A stretch of 46,312 nt of DNA from Lysobacteraceae bacterium (GTDB lineage: Bacteria > Pseudomonadota > Gammaproteobacteria > Xanthomonadales > BQJN01): positions 1 to 46,312 of the forward strand of contig BQJN01000029.1 in assembly GCA_021604725.1 (NCBI GenBank), in the 5' to 3' direction. The position numbers and the translations under genes are program-made. The notes under the pieces were generated by a model, which had not been told where the DNA came from, searched no databases, and saw nothing but the letters and a program-made list of their open reading frames with translations. Below are positions 34,066-41,849 of the stretch, in pieces (position 1 is the stretch's first letter; the number at the start of each line of letters is the position of its first letter).

Positions 34066-34916
34066 TGGGAACAACCACACACAGCAAGATCACGCCTCAT
34101 TTTGCATACTGGGACGGTTATTGGGGTGAGCTTTTTCGCGATGAAGATGCGCGTTTTCCGTCCATCATCTACGGCTTTGACAGCACTTGTCATGAACATG
34201 CCAGCTGGACATTCGGCGACCAGTCCGTTCGCGAGGGAGACATTCAAATTCCCGGCGTCGGTGCGTGTTTCGGATACGTTGAGTCCGGTACGATTCAAAT
34301 CAGCTCGGTAGGTGGCCCTGATCAAACCATAGGTGCCGGGCGCGAGATGTTCTTCTGTCTGGCCAATGGGGCCAGGATCAGGTTTCGTGAACCGGGTCGT
34401 ATTGTTGTCGTGCAGGCCGTCGGGTTTCGTGGCCTGAACGTATTTGGCGGCCCAATCGAAAGCCACGGGCGACTAAAATACATCGACAGTTGTTCTGATT
34501 CGGTCCTGGTCGCTTCTCCATTGCTTGGAGACCCATGTCTGAACCACCTGCATTTCCCCTCAAACATCGATCAGACCGCACATACACACCCCTCAACTCG
34601 AGCCGGAATGATCGCGCGCGGCCAAGGGGTTTGTATCACCCCTGATCGAGAGTACCCATTGACGGCAGGCAGGATTTTTCACATTCCCAAAGACGGCACA
34701 CACCGCTTCGCTACCAGCGCTTCTCAGACCATGGATGTCATTGCCTACCATCCAGATTCCGACTTTGGACCGACCCACGAGGAACACCCGATGGTGAATC
34801 GAACTTGGGTTGATGGCAGAAAGATTGACAACTCTCAGGGACGTCATACTGAGGCTCAAATTGTTCAAGGCAGATCGGGAGTGAGTGTGCCAGAGGAATA
34901 TTGGCCAACAGCGTAG
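34065..34916 (+). CDS. Cupin-fold protein coupled to the AsnB-like gene
   Basis: 283 residues; the ATG overlaps the previous stop (TAATG). The C-terminal half is a cupin: HLHFP, HTHPSTRAGMIARGQG (H173, H175) and AGRIFHIPKDGTHRF (H213) give the three histidines expected to bind a metal. The Glu of the canonical first motif is missing. The N-terminal half (GDIQIPGVGACFGYVESGTI) looks like a second, degenerate cupin, so it may be bicupin. Metal-dependent oxygenase, isomerase or binding roles are all possible. Tight coupling suggests it works on the product or substrate of the AsnB-like enzyme. It ends two bases before the stop of the convergent racemase gene. Confidence 0.78.
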   Translation: MGTTTHSKITPHFAYWDGYWGELFRDEDARFPSIIYGFDSTCHEHASWTFGDQSVREGDIQIPGVGACFGYVESGTIQISSVGGPDQTIGAGREMFFCLANGARIRFREPGRIVVVQAVGFRGLNVFGGPIESHGRLKYIDSCSDSVLVASPLLGDPCLNHLHFPSNIDQTAHTHPSTRAGMIARGQGVCITPDREYPLTAGRIFHIPKDGTHRFATSASQTMDVIAYHPDSDFGPTHEEHPMVNRTWVDGRKIDNSQGRHTEAQIVQGRSGVSVPEEYWPTA

Positions 34917-34918
34917 AG

Positions 34919-35968
34919 TCAGCCCAAATACTGTTTATGCACGAATGGACTGGTCATCAAAGACAGAAGGGCGGCGTAGTCCAGGTCCATGTCCACCAGC
35001 TCACCGACGCGCAAATGCGTTTGCGCCGGATCAACAATCAGATGGTCACCACTGCTGCCGAGAACAGATTGGTTACACCGTGGACGCAGTGCATCAACGA
35101 CAACATCCTGAGAGCCAAGAGCCAGCACCGCACGCCGGTTTTGACTATGGACCAAACTAGGGGCGGTCGGTCCATTGGCTTGTGCACGCTCCGCGAAGTA
35201 AGGCTTGTCACGAACCTCAATGACCTCGGCCTGTAGTGTGAACACGTCGCCATGCAAATGCTCGACTTGACGTTGTGTCATCGGCTCCCGCCCCAACAGC
35301 AGCAATTCACCAATGCGCAACTGATTGATGCGACCGCGGTCTGTCGCCGACATCAACCAATCGTGACAAGACGAGCTGCCGCCGGATACGGTGCCAAGCG
35401 ACAGCCTGAACCGCCGTTCCATAGCAACCGTCAGTTCTGACAAAGCCTGCATTTGCCGTGATGATGGTGCGCTTCCACTGACACAGCCCATATTGGTTCC
35501 GATGCCAGCGAGTTTGATGCCTTGGATTTCCAGTGCCCTGGCCAGGAACATCGGAAAATCGTCCAGCATCACACCCTCGCGCAGGTCACCGGTCTCCACC
35601 ATCAGGATGACTTCGTGCACCACTCCCTGTGACCTTGCAGCTTGACCCAAGGCGGCCAGTACCGTCAGATCTGAGTTATGGCTGACATCGGCCAGCGCAA
35701 CCACCGTATCCACCTGGCTCAATTGAGTACGAGTCAACACCCACCTGGCCTGCAGACCCGCATTGCGCATTCGCTGAATATTGCTCAGACGACTGTCGGC
35801 TATCGTTTCGATGCCGACAGCAAGCCAACGACTGACCAGCTGCGGATCACCCAGCACGGCCTTTGACACAGCAACCACGGCAACACCGCGGGATTGGTAC
35901 CAGGACCGCAGCAGACGTGCATTGTCTGCAAGTTTTTTCAGGTCGATGGTTAATCGCGGGTAAGTCAC
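34919..35968 (-). CDS. Ornithine/alanine-racemase-like PLP enzyme
   Basis: 349 residues, fold-type III (alanine-racemase barrel). YPRLTIDLKKLADNARLL opens the barrel; K36 in VVAVSKAVLGDP is the PLP lysine, where ornithine racemase has VTKVVCG. VILMVETGDLREGV, GIGTNMGCV and TVSGGSSSCHDWL are the family's phosphate- and substrate-binding segments. The length matches ornithine racemase. It should interconvert D- and L-forms of an amino acid, or act as a related lyase. It is the last gene of the five-gene minus-strand operon; its ATG overlaps the stop of the ATP-grasp gene (ATGA). Confidence 0.85.
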   Translation of the reverse strand: MTYPRLTIDLKKLADNARLLRSWYQSRGVAVVAVSKAVLGDPQLVSRWLAVGIETIADSRLSNIQRMRNAGLQARWVLTRTQLSQVDTVVALADVSHNSDLTVLAALGQAARSQGVVHEVILMVETGDLREGVMLDDFPMFLARALEIQGIKLAGIGTNMGCVSGSAPSSRQMQALSELTVAMERRFRLSLGTVSGGSSSCHDWLMSATDRGRINQLRIGELLLLGREPMTQRQVEHLHGDVFTLQAEVIEVRDKPYFAERAQANGPTAPSLVHSQNRRAVLALGSQDVVVDALRPRCNQSVLGSSGDHLIVDPAQTHLRVGELVDMDLDYAALLSLMTSPFVHKQYLG

Positions 35969-37167
35969 GACGTCACAATCACCGGTGTCATCTCGAGATT
36001 TGCACAGTTGGATCCCCGCATGCGGTTAACGCGACCGTTCATGAATCCGACTCGGATCTCGAAATGTCGGCTCGATGGCTTTCCTTCTGCCGTAACGCTA
36101 GGGAGGCCTTCGGCCAAGAAAAGTTCTTGAGCGACATAGCCATTGCGGTTGTCTCGAAACACGGACTCAAGCTCGCGTTCGGAAGGTTGAACGAACACGC
36201 CCTGACTGCGATAACTTGCCATCGGTTTCAACACCAGCTTGTCCCGTCCCCCAAACGCTTCGATCAATTCTGATGCCGCTTCAAAATCGCTGACCAGGTG
36301 CGAACGCAAGCTTGCTCGCGCAATCAGTTTGCAGTCCGAGTCGCCAAGACCCAGCGGCTGCTCAAAAAGATTGTTGAATATAGTCAACAAGCGCTTGGTC
36401 CCTAAGCGCCATCCCTGCGGGCTGGGAACGAAACGATCTGGCTGTGCGCAGTAAAGGGCTGAGTAATTGGCGAACAAGTCCTGATTGGCTTCCCATGTTC
36501 CTGGAATTAGAAGGTTGAGCACAACGTCATAGGGCGATCCGTTCCAGCGCGGCCGCCTCTGCCCGTCGCCAGGATCTACATGGTTGGCGAAGACACACTG
36601 CGCATCGACGCCATACTTGCGAAAAATAGTGGCGATGTACTCATAGTGCGGTCTGAGCTCTCGACTGCTCTTTAGCGGGCTAACGGCAATGGCAACACGA
36701 GAATGGCGTCCGTTTTCAGTCACTGCCTCCACCAGCTTTTTTTCAAAGCCAGCATTGACCCGGTGAGAGGGCCTGACTGCAAACACGGACAGGAACTGGT
36801 GCTCCATCAACTCCAGCAAACCAACGCGACCGGGCACGTTGAAATTGACCTCAATGATCCGAGCCTGATCGCCCTGCATATGAAAGTCGACGCAACCAAA
36901 ATAGTCATGTGGCTTAAGGTCGTTCCACGGCAAAAACCAATCGTGTTGCAACATATGCTTTTGCAACTGAGGTGATTGCAGCAAGCGCACTACGGCATGC
37001 GTGGTAGCTACCAGGCGGTCAAACTGATCTTGCGACAAAAACACTGGTGTCGTGCTGTATGGGTAGCGGTGGCCCACGGTCGCCTCCATACGATCCATGT
37101 AACGCGCGAACTTGTCTGCGGAAAAGGATGCCAAAAACGCCTGCATTGCCAGGTCCGGCGCGCTCAT
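35965..37167 (-). CDS. Permuted-type ATP-grasp ligase
   Basis: 400 residues. KLVLKPMASYRSQGVFVQP (K314) and NGYVAQELF (E348) are the nucleotide-binding strands of circularly permuted ATP-grasp proteins; RIIEVNFNVPGRVG (E106, N108) and HFEIRVGFMNGRV near the C-terminus supply metal ligands. ATP-grasp ligases make peptide or amide bonds through acyl phosphates. It follows the ANL ligase gene with an ATGA overlap and precedes the racemase gene with another. With two other ATP-consuming ligases nearby it probably joins amino-acid-like building blocks. The substrate is unknown; the family call rests on these motifs. Confidence 0.78.
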   Translation of the reverse strand: MSAPDLAMQAFLASFSADKFARYMDRMEATVGHRYPYSTTPVFLSQDQFDRLVATTHAVVRLLQSPQLQKHMLQHDWFLPWNDLKPHDYFGCVDFHMQGDQARIIEVNFNVPGRVGLLELMEHQFLSVFAVRPSHRVNAGFEKKLVEAVTENGRHSRVAIAVSPLKSSRELRPHYEYIATIFRKYGVDAQCVFANHVDPGDGQRRPRWNGSPYDVVLNLLIPGTWEANQDLFANYSALYCAQPDRFVPSPQGWRLGTKRLLTIFNNLFEQPLGLGDSDCKLIARASLRSHLVSDFEAASELIEAFGGRDKLVLKPMASYRSQGVFVQPSERELESVFRDNRNGYVAQELFLAEGLPSVTAEGKPSSRHFEIRVGFMNGRVNRMRGSNCANLEMTPVIVTS

Positions 37168-38654
37168 TGCGTAACGAGCGCCGCTTCGGACTGGATGAGG
37201 ATCACCTCGGTCAGAGCATCGCGCCGAACCTTGCCAAGGTCAGTTAAGGGCAGTTCGTCGATGAACACGTATTTGGTCGGACGCTTATAGAACGCCAAGC
37301 GTTCACTGCAATGATCATCCAATTGGTCTTGCAGGGTGATGCGGTCGGCCGCGGATTCGGTCACCACGGCAGCAACCGGTTGCTGAAATTTGACTGGGTG
37401 GGGCAGGCCAACAACTGCACACTCGGCAACCGCTGGGTGCTCCTTCAAAACATCTTCAACATCTCCGGGCAGAAACTTGAGGCCATCAACATTAATGTTG
37501 TCGCGCACTCGCCCTTTGATGGTAAGAAACCCATCGCTGTCGATGACCCCGCTGTCGCCAGTCGGCAACCACCCAGCAGCATCCAGGGCGTCATCGCGCC
37601 CCCAATAGCCGGCGGTCACGTTTTGACCCCGTATCATGACCTCACCGATGCCTTGTGAGTCCGGGTCCTTGATCTTGATTTCTACCTCACTCATCGCCTT
37701 GCCCGCAGCTGAGAGCTTTTCAGGGTTATCGTTGTAGCAATGGGCGGCACTGCGACTGGCTTCGGTCAATCCGTAGTAGGTACAAAACCGGGTCGATGGG
37801 AGCAGCCCCATCAGGTCAATCACCAGCTCGGGCCGAATCGGGCAAACATTGGCCAAAATGTAACGAAGGCGGTGTGCCTTGCCGCGAAACATCTCGCGAT
37901 GTTGGGTTGCCAGCTGGCTCAACATGCCAGGGGTCGAAAGCAGCCCCGTCATGCGTTCGGACTCAATGATGTTGAGCATTTGCAATCTGTCTGCATCGGT
38001 CATGGTGCCGAAGAAGCAAGGCATGAACTGAATGTAGTTGCCCAGCCACAGATGGGCATGAAAGTGACCCAGGCCGCCGGTCGAGCCCAAGGGCATCACG
38101 ATCAACTCTCGTTCTGCATCTGTCATGCCGGCGATCTGGATCAGGTTTCGTGTTACGCAGCCGATGTTTGCATGCGTCGTCATGACCGCTTTTGGTGTGC
38201 CCGTGGTACCGCTGGTCAGCATCATGTAAGCAATCTCATGCGGCTGGCATTGCTGTACTTGTGGTAGATCACTGTCGTTCAAATCCGGAACGGTGATAAG
38301 CGGAAGTGATGATGCTGCCCAAGCATCCCGCTGCTGATCGGTGACTACCAATACCGCAGTTGTTTGCTCAACCGCGCATGCCACTTCAGCGACCGAGCGC
38401 TCTGCATACAAATGTACCGGAATGGCACCTATAGTCATGGCGGCCATGTAGGCCGTCAAGTGGTGTGTTCGACCAGAAATATGCAGGATGATGCGATCCC
38501 CATAGCCCACACCGTTGGTCTGGAAGTAAGCAGCGCAACGTCGAACCTGAACGGAGAATTCGGAAAATGTCAGTTGGCGACCACATTCGCCTAGAAACAC
38601 CTCATCGCCTTGTAAGGTCGCGCGCAGGGCCAACTGATCCAGGACTGTGTTCAT
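37164..38654 (-). CDS. ANL-superfamily adenylating ligase (acyl-CoA-synthetase/A-domain-like)
   Basis: 496 residues from ATG 38654 (MNTVLDQLALRATLQGD); an upstream in-frame GTG is less likely because the ATG makes an ATGA overlap with the racemase stop. Core motifs: LTSGTTGTPKAVMTTH (about 146-161), YGLTEAS, PTGDSGVIDSDGFLTIKGR, DNINVDGLKFLPGDVE and DLGKVRRDAL, with the C-terminal catalytic lysine at about 475. All motifs for adenylation are present. There is no carrier-protein domain in this protein and no separate carrier gene in the cluster, so it may form a CoA ester or hand the acyl-adenylate directly to an amine. Acid substrate unknown. Confidence 0.9.
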   Translation of the reverse strand: MNTVLDQLALRATLQGDEVFLGECGRQLTFSEFSVQVRRCAAYFQTNGVGYGDRIILHISGRTHHLTAYMAAMTIGAIPVHLYAERSVAEVACAVEQTTAVLVVTDQQRDAWAASSLPLITVPDLNDSDLPQVQQCQPHEIAYMMLTSGTTGTPKAVMTTHANIGCVTRNLIQIAGMTDAERELIVMPLGSTGGLGHFHAHLWLGNYIQFMPCFFGTMTDADRLQMLNIIESERMTGLLSTPGMLSQLATQHREMFRGKAHRLRYILANVCPIRPELVIDLMGLLPSTRFCTYYGLTEASRSAAHCYNDNPEKLSAAGKAMSEVEIKIKDPDSQGIGEVMIRGQNVTAGYWGRDDALDAAGWLPTGDSGVIDSDGFLTIKGRVRDNINVDGLKFLPGDVEDVLKEHPAVAECAVVGLPHPVKFQQPVAAVVTESAADRITLQDQLDDHCSERLAFYKRPTKYVFIDELPLTDLGKVRRDALTEVILIQSEAALVTQ

Positions 38655-39658
38655 CCACCGCACCTGGCAGCTGAGGCCTGGCCGACGCCGCCGGTAGACA
38701 CGCCGCCGATATGCAATTGATCGATCACCGACACCACCGGATCAATCATGTGTTTGCTGTGAAATAGTTGAGCCAACTCAGGCCTCATCTGGGGCGCAAT
38801 CGCCTGAAACAACAAGGGCACCTCCGAGCATGCGGCGACAATTGTGTCTACCTGCCTGGCTTCGGGTAGCAATCGACCAAAAAACTCGTTCCCGGCAGCG
38901 CGTGCGACAGCTGGATTGAAGGCTTTCATGCCCTGATAAATGGCGCGCATCAGTGCGTCCTGCGCATCAGTTGATGGCAGGATCAACGGCACCTTCGCCC
39001 GTCGCAATGCCCTGGCATAGATCCCGCACAGCAGCGTTCCGGTTGTAGCGGTCAGCACAACAGGCAAGCCAGGGCGCAGTTGCGAGACGGCCGCTTCGAT
39101 GATTGACGCAAACTGGAGGCGCCTCAGCACTGAGTTCTCGCCTTGCTCAATCCGCTGTCTTATCAGCGGCAAAAAGTAATGGACCGTGTTGCAAGACATC
39201 ACGCAATCAATTTGATTGGGAACATTGCCGCTCGGCGTTTGGTTTAAGACTTCGCTATACAGAAGCCCAACAGCCCGCATAAGCGCAGCAACGACCTGGT
39301 CGGCCAGTGCCACCGCCGCGTCTTGCGATCCCGAATCCATTACGTGACGAATCACCTCGGTGCGGTCTCGCGTCGAACAAGCCTGATACAGCATGACCAC
39401 GCGATCGTCGTTGAAACGATTGCAGGCGTATTCGAAGATTGAGGCACCTGCGTACGGCCCCATGCCACCCAACAACAAAAGCGGTGGCTTGGTGGGCGAT
39501 TTCGGTTGGTATATGAAGGCGTCACAGGCGCAGCTTTGATCGCGGCTGGATGTTCCCCGGCCAATGGCATTGCGCAACAGGCTGACCTTGTAGTCACGAA
39601 TGGCCGCAATCGCAGCTTGTTGACTGCGGTAGCAATGAACCCCCGGTAAGATCACCAC
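38651..39658 (-). CDS. Aspartate/glutamate-racemase-family enzyme
   Basis: 335 residues. The cofactor-independent racemase fold is shown by LLLGGMGPYAGASIF, the catalytic SCNTVHYFLP with C156 (CNTxH motif) and VAACSEVPLLF with C277 (the second Cys, xCTEIP in relatives); TATTGTLLCGIY lies between. About 55 residues precede the domain. Both catalytic cysteines are kept, so it should invert an acidic amino acid or related acid. It follows the HDO gene after nine bases and overlaps the ANL ligase start. With the PLP racemase it gives the cluster two mechanistically different racemases. Confidence 0.87.
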   Translation of the reverse strand: MVILPGVHCYRSQQAAIAAIRDYKVSLLRNAIGRGTSSRDQSCACDAFIYQPKSPTKPPLLLLGGMGPYAGASIFEYACNRFNDDRVVMLYQACSTRDRTEVIRHVMDSGSQDAAVALADQVVAALMRAVGLLYSEVLNQTPSGNVPNQIDCVMSCNTVHYFLPLIRQRIEQGENSVLRRLQFASIIEAAVSQLRPGLPVVLTATTGTLLCGIYARALRRAKVPLILPSTDAQDALMRAIYQGMKAFNPAVARAAGNEFFGRLLPEARQVDTIVAACSEVPLLFQAIAPQMRPELAQLFHSKHMIDPVVSVIDQLHIGGVSTGGVGQASAARCGG

Positions 39659-39667
39659 AGCCTCGTT

Positions 39668-40486
39668 TCAGGCCTCGGTGCTCATTCGCTCGGTCAGCTC
39701 CTGCATGACGGGGGCTACACCCTTCAGGTATTGACGAAATACGCGCTCGGCAAGCTCATAGTTCAGTTGCTCATCGGTGCCTTTCAGATACAGATCAAGC
39801 GAGTCCAGTACCACCTGGAAGTGAGCGATCTCGGTTTCGTCCTCAATGTGGGCAGATATATACATCAGCGCCCTGGCTTTCTCTTTTGGCCCCAGATCGC
39901 AGTGATTGTCGACATAGGCGTTGAAACTCGGCAGGGCGGTTGAATATTCACCGTGGTTGTAAATCTCGGAGAACATGTTGGTAAAAAGCCCTACCTGAAT
40001 ATCCTCAACCACCATGTTTCGATAAACCCACTTGCTGAACCTTGACGCAGAATCGAGGCGATGACGTTTCAACTGCCAGTCCTCGGCGACAAACGTGCCG
40101 GCAAAGGAGTCATACAAGTCAGCATGCGTGTGACCGTCAAAATCCAGACCCAAATCTTCATGACTGGTCTCCGCGTTCTTTGCGGCGGCGCTCAGCAATG
40201 ACAGCTCATGTCCGTTGATGGCCGAATCAGCCAATCGCTGCAGGCGGCATGAAAGGCCATAGATAGCCAGCATCTTAAGATGGGTGGCCTTCCAGGAATT
40301 GAAGACGCAACTGAGTAAGTCCTGCGACCATTTTTGTTCTGGTAGGCGCGCAAAGAAACGTTCGATCTTCGCCACCGACTCAGCTTCCATTGCAAAACTG
40401 TTTTTCAGGGCCTGCTTCAAACCCGAATCCGGTACCAGGCGAATGACAGGATCAACGTGATCCAACAGAGGAGAAGCTACTGACAT
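39668..40486 (-). CDS. Haem-oxygenase-like di-iron oxidase (HDO) family protein
   Basis: 272 residues from ATG 40486 (preferred over the adjacent TTG; GGAG lies nine bases upstream). Mostly helical. NAETSHEDLG with E110 followed by HADLYDSF with H121, E174 in MFSEIYNHG, and HIEDETEIAHF with H213, D217 and H222 match the E...H and HxxxDxxxxH ligand pattern of HDO/PqqC-like oxygenases. Such enzymes use O2 for N-oxygenation, desaturation or C-C cleavage of amino-acid or fatty-acid substrates. First confirmed gene of the minus-strand biosynthetic operon, 153 bases downstream of copy C of the shared promoter element. The exact reaction is unknown. Confidence 0.75.
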   Translation of the reverse strand: MSVASPLLDHVDPVIRLVPDSGLKQALKNSFAMEAESVAKIERFFARLPEQKWSQDLLSCVFNSWKATHLKMLAIYGLSCRLQRLADSAINGHELSLLSAAAKNAETSHEDLGLDFDGHTHADLYDSFAGTFVAEDWQLKRHRLDSASRFSKWVYRNMVVEDIQVGLFTNMFSEIYNHGEYSTALPSFNAYVDNHCDLGPKEKARALMYISAHIEDETEIAHFQVVLDSLDLYLKGTDEQLNYELAERVFRQYLKGVAPVMQELTERMSTEA

Positions 40487-40610
40487 CAATGATCACTCCG
40501 TGGCTTGAACAAGCGAGGGGTGCCAAGCAGTTTGGTAACGGCGATCGAAATGGTGGCGCACTGCCCCGCCTGATTTCCAACAACAAGTCGGTCCAGTTGA
40601 GCATGTCCAC
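40452..40610 (-). CDS. Possible 52-aa leader or precursor peptide ORF before the HDO gene
   Basis: GTG 40610 is preceded by a very strong ribosome-binding site GGGAGGGG (40616-40623) at five-base spacing, and is the first such start after promoter element C. The frame reads MDMLNWTDLLLEIRRGSAPP and then a Pro-, Cys- and Ser-rich second half (about 52 residues), overlapping the HDO start by 35 bases. A competing frame ends exactly at the HDO ATG (TGATG). It could be a leader peptide, a small peptide substrate, or chance. No homologue is recognised. Confidence 0.3.
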   Translation of the reverse strand: MDMLNWTDLLLEIRRGSAPPFRSPLPNCLAPLACSSHGVIIDVSSFSSVGSR

Positions 40611-40642
40611 GCAATCCCCTCCCAAGAAATGGGCCCCTCATA

Positions 40643-40672
40643 TTAATAGTGTCTTGGCCAGCCCAAATCTCC
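40643..40672 (-). promoter_or_regulatory. Shared bipartite promoter element, copy C (HDO operon)
   Basis: Read on the minus strand: GGAGATTTG, seven bases (GGCTGGC), then CAAGACACTATTAA. Fourteen bases of the second block are identical to copy A, and the spacing between blocks is the same in all three copies, while the intervening seven bases differ. The expected transcription start would be near 40636, shortly before a strong ribosome-binding site at 40616-40623. Confidence 0.75.
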
Positions 40673-40769
40673 CGAAAACATGAGTCGCTGACACGCGGTA
40701 TCGCCCTAATCCCCATTGGTTTCGCTCACCTGTTATGGTGTCGATGCATATGCCAACAGGAGCATCCGT

Positions 40770-41795
40770 TTGAACGTATTTCGAGTCGCCAGCATTGCAG
40801 TGATCGGTATCTGTGTTTCCTGCAATCCAGTCGTTGCTTGCACCACCGATAAGTTGCAATGTCTTCTGGCAGATCTGGAAAACGACCCGCACCGAGATCT
40901 ACATTCAGTTGTTGTTGTACAAGACGGTGAGATGATCGCGGAGAAGTACTACAACGGGGGCGACGAGGGGACGCTGGTCGATGTGCGGTCGGCCGGGAAA
41001 AGCGTCACCTCACTGTTGTTCGGTATTGCGAGGGATCAAGGCGCAATACACAGCATGGAAGATCCCGTTGAGAAGTACTGGCCCGAAGCGAAGGGCAGCG
41101 CCATCGGCTCGGTGAGCCTTGTAGACTTGCTAACCATGCGTACCGGGCTGGACGCGGATGGAAACAACCCGAACTCAGCCGGGTATGAAGATCATATGGA
41201 CGCGTCCGATGATCCACAGGCCTTTGCACTGGAAGTTCCCAACATGGAACGCCCCGGCACACGCTATCGCTACAACTCCCTTGCCGCCTACGTGACCGGC
41301 ATCGTGGTGGGACGCGCGACTGGCCTTGGGTTGGGGACGTTCGCGCACAAAAACCTGTTTGAACCACTGAATATTGAATATTGGCAGTGGCAAAAGGATC
41401 GATCAGGGTTGACCAAAGGCCAAGGCAATCTATTCCTGACTGCTCGAGGCTTTGCTCGGATCGGTCAAATGGTTCTGGACAGCGGCGTCTATAACGGGCA
41501 GCAAGTTGTTAGCCGCTCCTGGATCGACGAAAGCTTGAAGCCACGCGTTGATGTCTCGGCATACGAACCCAACGCGACGGGGTACGGCTACTACTGGTTC
41601 TACCAAACCTACGTTGTGAATGATCGCCAGATCAATGTGTCATTTGCGTCAGGCAATGGCGGCAACAAAATTTACCTCATCCCCGAGCTCAACATGGTGG
41701 TATCAGTCATGTCCCGGGCCTACGGACAAGGGCGCGGACAGCGACGCTCGGAAAACATTCTGAAAGCGATATTGGCTGCGCGACCACCGGACTGA
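40770..41795 (+). CDS. Serine hydrolase of the beta-lactamase / 6-aminohexanoate-dimer hydrolase type
   Basis: TTG 40770 is chosen: ACAGGAG stands seven bases upstream and the protein then begins with a signal sequence (NVFRVASIAVIGICVSC); the in-frame GTG at 40716 lacks a site. 341 residues. S74 and K77 in RSAGKSVTSLLFG are the SxxK pair, and Y168 in RYRYNSLAAY the second catalytic motif. TKGQGNLFLTARGFARIGQM is typical of NylB-like members. It is exported and may hydrolyse amide or ester bonds. It starts just beyond the HDO operon, facing away from it; a protective or maturation role for the cluster is possible but unproven. Confidence 0.85.
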   Translation: MNVFRVASIAVIGICVSCNPVVACTTDKLQCLLADLENDPHRDLHSVVVVQDGEMIAEKYYNGGDEGTLVDVRSAGKSVTSLLFGIARDQGAIHSMEDPVEKYWPEAKGSAIGSVSLVDLLTMRTGLDADGNNPNSAGYEDHMDASDDPQAFALEVPNMERPGTRYRYNSLAAYVTGIVVGRATGLGLGTFAHKNLFEPLNIEYWQWQKDRSGLTKGQGNLFLTARGFARIGQMVLDSGVYNGQQVVSRSWIDESLKPRVDVSAYEPNATGYGYYWFYQTYVVNDRQINVSFASGNGGNKIYLIPELNMVVSVMSRAYGQGRGQRRSENILKAILAARPPD

Positions 41796-41849
41796 TGCCC
41801 TTCGTTCAACACTCCGACCGGTAGACGGTGGAGGATGTGTGCACCGAAC

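Noticed and set aside
30504..40672. NRPS or PKS cluster
   Set aside because: No condensation, ketosynthase, thioesterase or carrier domain is found in any frame.
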